Assembly: GCF_003121585.1 (NCBI RefSeq)
Contig: NZ_QEOO01000005.1
Span: forward strand, 1 to 64,000
Origin: Nocardioides speluncae
Lineage (GTDB): Bacteria; Actinomycetota; Actinomycetes; Propionibacteriales; Nocardioidaceae
DNA length: 64,000 nucleotides
Reading direction: 5' to 3'
Shown here: in pieces, positions 61,073 to 64,000 of the stretch
Layout of the letters: each line of letters starts with the position of its first letter
How positions within the stretch are numbered: position 1 is the stretch's first letter
Translations under genes and position numbers: made by a program
The notes under the pieces: model-generated
Database searches by the model: none
What the model was told of the DNA's origin: nothing
The model's input: the letters and a program-made list of their open reading frames with translations, nothing else

Positions 61073-62118
61073 GCCGGCGCCTCCCCGGGATAGGCGCGCA
61101 CCGGTCCCTGCACCTCGACGTACACCTTGTCGCCGACCGCGGGCAGCTCGGCGCCGGCGACCCGAGCGACCAGCAGCGGCGTCGTGCCCGGCAGCTCGAC
61201 CCGGACCTGGGCGCCGTGGCCGAAGTAGCGCACCTCGGTGACCACGCCGACGGCATCCTTCGCACCGGCTGCGGCCGGCCGGAGGTGTACCTGCTCCGGA
61301 CGGACGAGCACCCGGCCCTCCCCTGTGGGGCCGGGGTTCTCGACGCGGAGATCGCCCAGCACGCACTGGGCCGAGCCGTTCTGCAGCGATGCCGGTAGCA
61401 CGCTCGCGCCGCCGACGAAGCTGGCGATGTCGACGTCGGCGGGCGCGGTGTACAGCCCGACCGGGTCGGCCACCTGGGCCAGCCGGCCGTGGCGCAGCAC
61501 CGCCACCCGGTCGGCCAGCGAGAGCGCCTCGGACTGGTCGTGGGTGACGAGTACGGCGGTGGTCCCGGCCGCGCGCAGCAGCCGAGTCACCTCCCGGCCG
61601 GCGCTCTCGCGCAGGGCAGCGTCGAGCGCGGCGAACGGCTCGTCGAGCAGGATCACCCGCGGCCGCGGCGCGAGCGCTCGCGCGAGCGCGACCCGGTGCT
61701 GCTGGCCGCCCGACAGCTGATGGGGGTACGACGCGGCGAGGTGCGCGGGCAGCTCGGCCAGCTCCATCATCTCGGCGAGCCGGTCAGCGGTGCGCTCGCG
61801 GCGCGGCAGCCCGAACAGGATGTTGCCGCGCACCGGCAGATGCGGGAAGAGCGCGCCCTCCTGCGGCACGTAGCCGATCCGGCGCCGCTCGGCCGGCACC
61901 GACCCGCGGGCCCCGACCAGCTCGTCGTCGCCGACGGTGAGCGTGCCCTCGTCGGGGGCGGCGAAGCCGGCGATGATCCGCAGCAGCGTGGTCTTGCCAC
62001 AGCCGGACGGGCCGAGCAGCGCCACCAGCTCGCCGTCGGCGACGGTCAGGTCGATGCCGGTGAGCACCCGCTGCGCGCCGTACGACTTGGTGATGCCGGT
62101 CATCGTCACTGCAGCCAT
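61069..62118 (-). CDS. Ferric-iron-type ABC transporter ATP-binding protein
   Basis: A 349-residue ABC ATPase of the FbpC/PotA/CysA group. Walker A is GPSGCGKTTLLR (about 36-47), the signature is LSGGQQHRVALARAL (about 137-151), Walker B is RVILLDEPFAALD (about 156-168), and a TOBE-like domain follows (about 240-345). It powers uptake of the substrate bound by the upstream binding protein. It overlaps the permease stop by 13 bases and the downstream fusion gene by four. ATG at 62118 is used. Confidence 0.93.
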   Translation of the reverse strand: MAAVTMTGITKSYGAQRVLTGIDLTVADGELVALLGPSGCGKTTLLRIIAGFAAPDEGTLTVGDDELVGARGSVPAERRRIGYVPQEGALFPHLPVRGNILFGLPRRERTADRLAEMMELAELPAHLAASYPHQLSGGQQHRVALARALAPRPRVILLDEPFAALDAALRESAGREVTRLLRAAGTTAVLVTHDQSEALSLADRVAVLRHGRLAQVADPVGLYTAPADVDIASFVGGASVLPASLQNGSAQCVLGDLRVENPGPTGEGRVLVRPEQVHLRPAAAGAKDAVGVVTEVRYFGHGAQVRVELPGTTPLLVARVAGAELPAVGDKVYVEVQGPVRAYPGEAPA

Positions 62119-63620
62119 CGCGAGCCGCCTCCGGTGGCACGGGTCGCGAGCAGCCAGGTGGCCGGCAGCGACAGCAGGACCAGCAGCAGCGCGTACGGCG
62201 CGGCCGCGCCGTACTTGACCGAGGACGAGTTCGACCAGAACTCCATGGCCAGGGTGTTGGTTCCGAGCGGCGCCAGCATCAGGGTCGCGGTGAGCTCGGT
62301 CGAGACCGAGAGGAAGACGAGTGCGGCCCCCGCGCCCAGGCCGGGCTGGATCAGCGGCACGGTCACCCGCCAGGCGGCCTTGAGCCGGCCGAGGCCGAGG
62401 CTGCGCGCCACCTCGTCCAGCACCGGCGGCGCGTGCTCGAGGCTGGCCCGGATGCTCACGACGCTGCGTGGCAGGAACAGGATCGCGTACGCCGCCAGCA
62501 GCACCGGGACGGTCTGGTAGATCGGCTGGGCGTACCGGATCGAGATCGTCACCAGCGCCAGCCCGACCACGATGCCAGGCAGCGCATGGGCCATGAACGT
62601 GGTCCGCTCGACGACGTTGCTGGCCGCTCCCCGGTAGCGCACCGCCAGCCAGGCGACCGGGAGCGCCATCGCGGTGGCGACCCCCGCCGCGGCCGCGGCC
62701 AGGCTGACCGTCGATACCGCTGCCGAGACCAGGTCACCGACCGGGAACTCGGTCGAGGAACCGACGACCAGCCAGTGCACCAGGCTGCCGATCGGTACGC
62801 CGAGCGCCAGCGTGATCAGACCGGTCAGCGCCGCGAGCGCCGGCAGCCGCCACAGCCCGAGCCGGACCCGCTCGACCGGGCGCCGGGCGCCCTCGCCGAC
62901 CCGGGCCAGCGCCCGGCCACCCCGCAGCCGCAGCTCCAGCAGCACCAGCAGCAGGCAGGCGAGGCCGAGCAGGCAGGCCAGCACGTTGGCGCCGGCCGAG
63001 CTGAAGGCCGAGGCGTACTGGTCGAAGATCGCGGTGGTGAAGGTCGGGTACGCCAGCATCTGCAGCGCACCGAACTCGGCCAGGCAGTGCAGCGCCACCA
63101 GCAGCGCCCCGCCGAGCAGCGCCGGACGCACGCCCGGGAGGAGCACCCTCCGGAAGGTGGCCGCCGAGCCGTAGCCGAGCGAGCGCGCCACCTCCTCGTG
63201 GGCGGGGTCCAGCATCCGCAGCGCGGCCACGATCGGCAGGTACACGAGCGGGAAGTACGACATCGACACGATCAGCACCGCGCCGCGGTAGCTCTGGACG
63301 TCGTGGGTCAGCGACACCCAGCCGTAGGAGTTGACGAACGCGGGTACGGCGAGCGGCGCGGCCAGCAGCACGTGCCACAGCGTCCGCAGCGGCAGGTCGG
63401 TGCGCTCGACCAGCCAGGCGCAGCCGAGGCCGAGCAGCCCGGTGACCGCGAGCACGCCGCCCATCAGCGCCAGCGTGTTCGTCGCCAGCTCGCCGACCCG
63501 CGGACGGACCACGAGGTCCCAGGCGTCCTGCGGGCTGAGCGTGGCGGCGTACACCACGACGTACCCGAAAGGAAGGAGTGCCAGCGCGGCGACCAGCAGC
63601 CCGGCCAGGACGAGCAGCAC
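62106..63620 (-). CDS. Ferric-iron-type ABC transporter permease (FbpB-like)
   Basis: A permease of 504 residues or more with twelve predicted membrane helices in two homologous halves, as in FbpB. Each half carries an EAA-type loop: AHEEVARSLGYGSAATFRRVLLP in the first and LDEVARSLGLGRLKAAWRVTVPL in the second. It forms the membrane channel of the uptake system. GTG at 63620 starts inside the first helix. The frame extends upstream with LSTPVALRRGWSLARRPGHPP, and a CTG at 63683 would overlap the preceding stop as CTGA, so the real start may be a CTG. Confidence 0.9.
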   Translation of the reverse strand: MLLVLAGLLVAALALLPFGYVVVYAATLSPQDAWDLVVRPRVGELATNTLALMGGVLAVTGLLGLGCAWLVERTDLPLRTLWHVLLAAPLAVPAFVNSYGWVSLTHDVQSYRGAVLIVSMSYFPLVYLPIVAALRMLDPAHEEVARSLGYGSAATFRRVLLPGVRPALLGGALLVALHCLAEFGALQMLAYPTFTTAIFDQYASAFSSAGANVLACLLGLACLLLVLLELRLRGGRALARVGEGARRPVERVRLGLWRLPALAALTGLITLALGVPIGSLVHWLVVGSSTEFPVGDLVSAAVSTVSLAAAAAGVATAMALPVAWLAVRYRGAASNVVERTTFMAHALPGIVVGLALVTISIRYAQPIYQTVPVLLAAYAILFLPRSVVSIRASLEHAPPVLDEVARSLGLGRLKAAWRVTVPLIQPGLGAGAALVFLSVSTELTATLMLAPLGTNTLAMEFWSNSSSVKYGAAAPYALLLVLLSLPATWLLATRATGGGSRWLQ

Positions 63621-63679
63621 CGGCGGGTGGCCAGGCCGCCTCGCGAGCGACCATCCGCGGCGCAGGGCTACCGGCGTGC

Positions 63680-64000
63680 TCAGAGGAACCCGGCTTCCTG
63701 CATCAGCTCGACGACCTGGGGGCTGTTGAGCGTGGCGATGTCGACCGTGGGCGGCTGCAGCTCGGACAGCGGCTTCACGTCGCGGCCAAGGTCGACCTCG
63801 GGGTTGAGGGTGTACTCCAGCGCGTAGGAGTCGGCGATCACCTGCTGGCCCTCGGGGCTGACCAGGAACTCCATGAACTTCTCCGCGTCGGCGTCGTGCT
63901 TGCCGCCCTTGAGGATGCCGGCGCCGGACACGCTCACGAAGGCGCCGGGGTCCTGGTTGCCGAAGTAGTGGAGCTGCGAGTCGTCGCTGTTCTCGCCGTT
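63680..64000 (-). CDS. Iron ABC transporter substrate-binding protein (3' end, partial)
   Basis: The C-terminal 106 residues of a binding protein of the FbpA type, running off the right edge. The part visible reads NGENSDDSQLHYFGNQDPGA, VSGAGILKGGKHDADAEKF, EFLVSPEGQQVIADSYALEY and PPTVDIATLNSPQVVELMQE. The YxxxxYP-like SYALEYTLNP segment and FLVSPEGQ match ferric-iron binding proteins. It is the first gene of the operon permease / ATPase / adenylation fusion. Confidence 0.88.
   Translation of the reverse strand, partial: NGENSDDSQLHYFGNQDPGAFVSVSGAGILKGGKHDADAEKFMEFLVSPEGQQVIADSYALEYTLNPEVDLGRDVKPLSELQPPTVDIATLNSPQVVELMQEAGFL

Noticed and set aside
58559..61093. An 844-codon plus-strand frame opposite the adenylation fusion.
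   Set aside because: Low-complexity Arg/Gly/Gln composition without any family pattern; the minus-strand frame has all adenylation motifs.

Overview
The window looks like part of the chromosome of a high-GC actinobacterium, most probably a Nocardioides-type member of the Nocardioidaceae. Reasons: strong G/C third-position bias in every real gene, frequent GTG starts, many leaderless starts (TANNNT five to eight bases before the start codon), and typical actinobacterial families (AfsR-like BTAD regulators, SigE and SigX5-type sigma factors, MmpL, WYL regulators, DUF998, DUF664 DinB proteins). No rRNA, tRNA or CRISPR array was seen.

Layout. Positions 1-20 kb hold stress and detoxification genes: seven of the window's eight VOC (glyoxalase/bleomycin-resistance fold) genes, a UvrA2-like ABC protein, an RibD-type reductase, PhzF, a cupin/SnoaL pair, a large AfsR-like regulator, an MFS exporter with its TetR-type regulator, and a pair of unrecognised proteins. 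An identical 19-base motif precedes three of the VOC genes. Positions 20.4-24.9 kb carry a complete glycopeptide-resistance set: vanRS divergent from vanHAX.

Positions 26.9-50.4 kb form a scarred accessory region. It starts with a decayed HTH/DoxX/FolE/patatin neighbourhood and ghosts of a DUF998 protein and a metallophosphoesterase. Next comes a putative integrative element bounded by related direct repeats (32239 and 44879) that encodes a tyrosine recombinase, an HTH protein and a zinc-finger recombinase-like protein. The third gene is split by a 6,968-bp Tn3-family transposon (34029-40996) with 42-bp inverted repeats and a 5-bp AAGAC target duplication. The transposon carries a frameshifted tnpA, tnpR and a passenger module: a SigE-type sigma factor, a transmembrane anti-sigma-like protein, a secreted metzincin-like protease, and an exported paralogue of the anti-sigma ectodomain. 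ISL3 remnants flank a DinB gene, and one is fused to the tail of a methyltransferase. Single-base frameshifts recur here and were not seen in the flanks.

Positions 50.4-64 kb return to an ordinary chromosome: a SigX5-type sigma operon, an isochorismatase and a DUF2855 operon whose leader end contains a 12-bp tandem repeat, a cyclophilin lipoprotein, an RTX-like protein, OsmC, and at the right edge a ferric-iron-type ABC transporter operon ending in an unusual adenylation / carrier / membrane acyltransferase fusion.

The strongest candidate for an undescribed system is the transposon-borne sigma / anti-sigma / secreted protease module with its duplicated six-cysteine ectodomain. Functional links inside that module are inferred from gene order and motifs, not shown.
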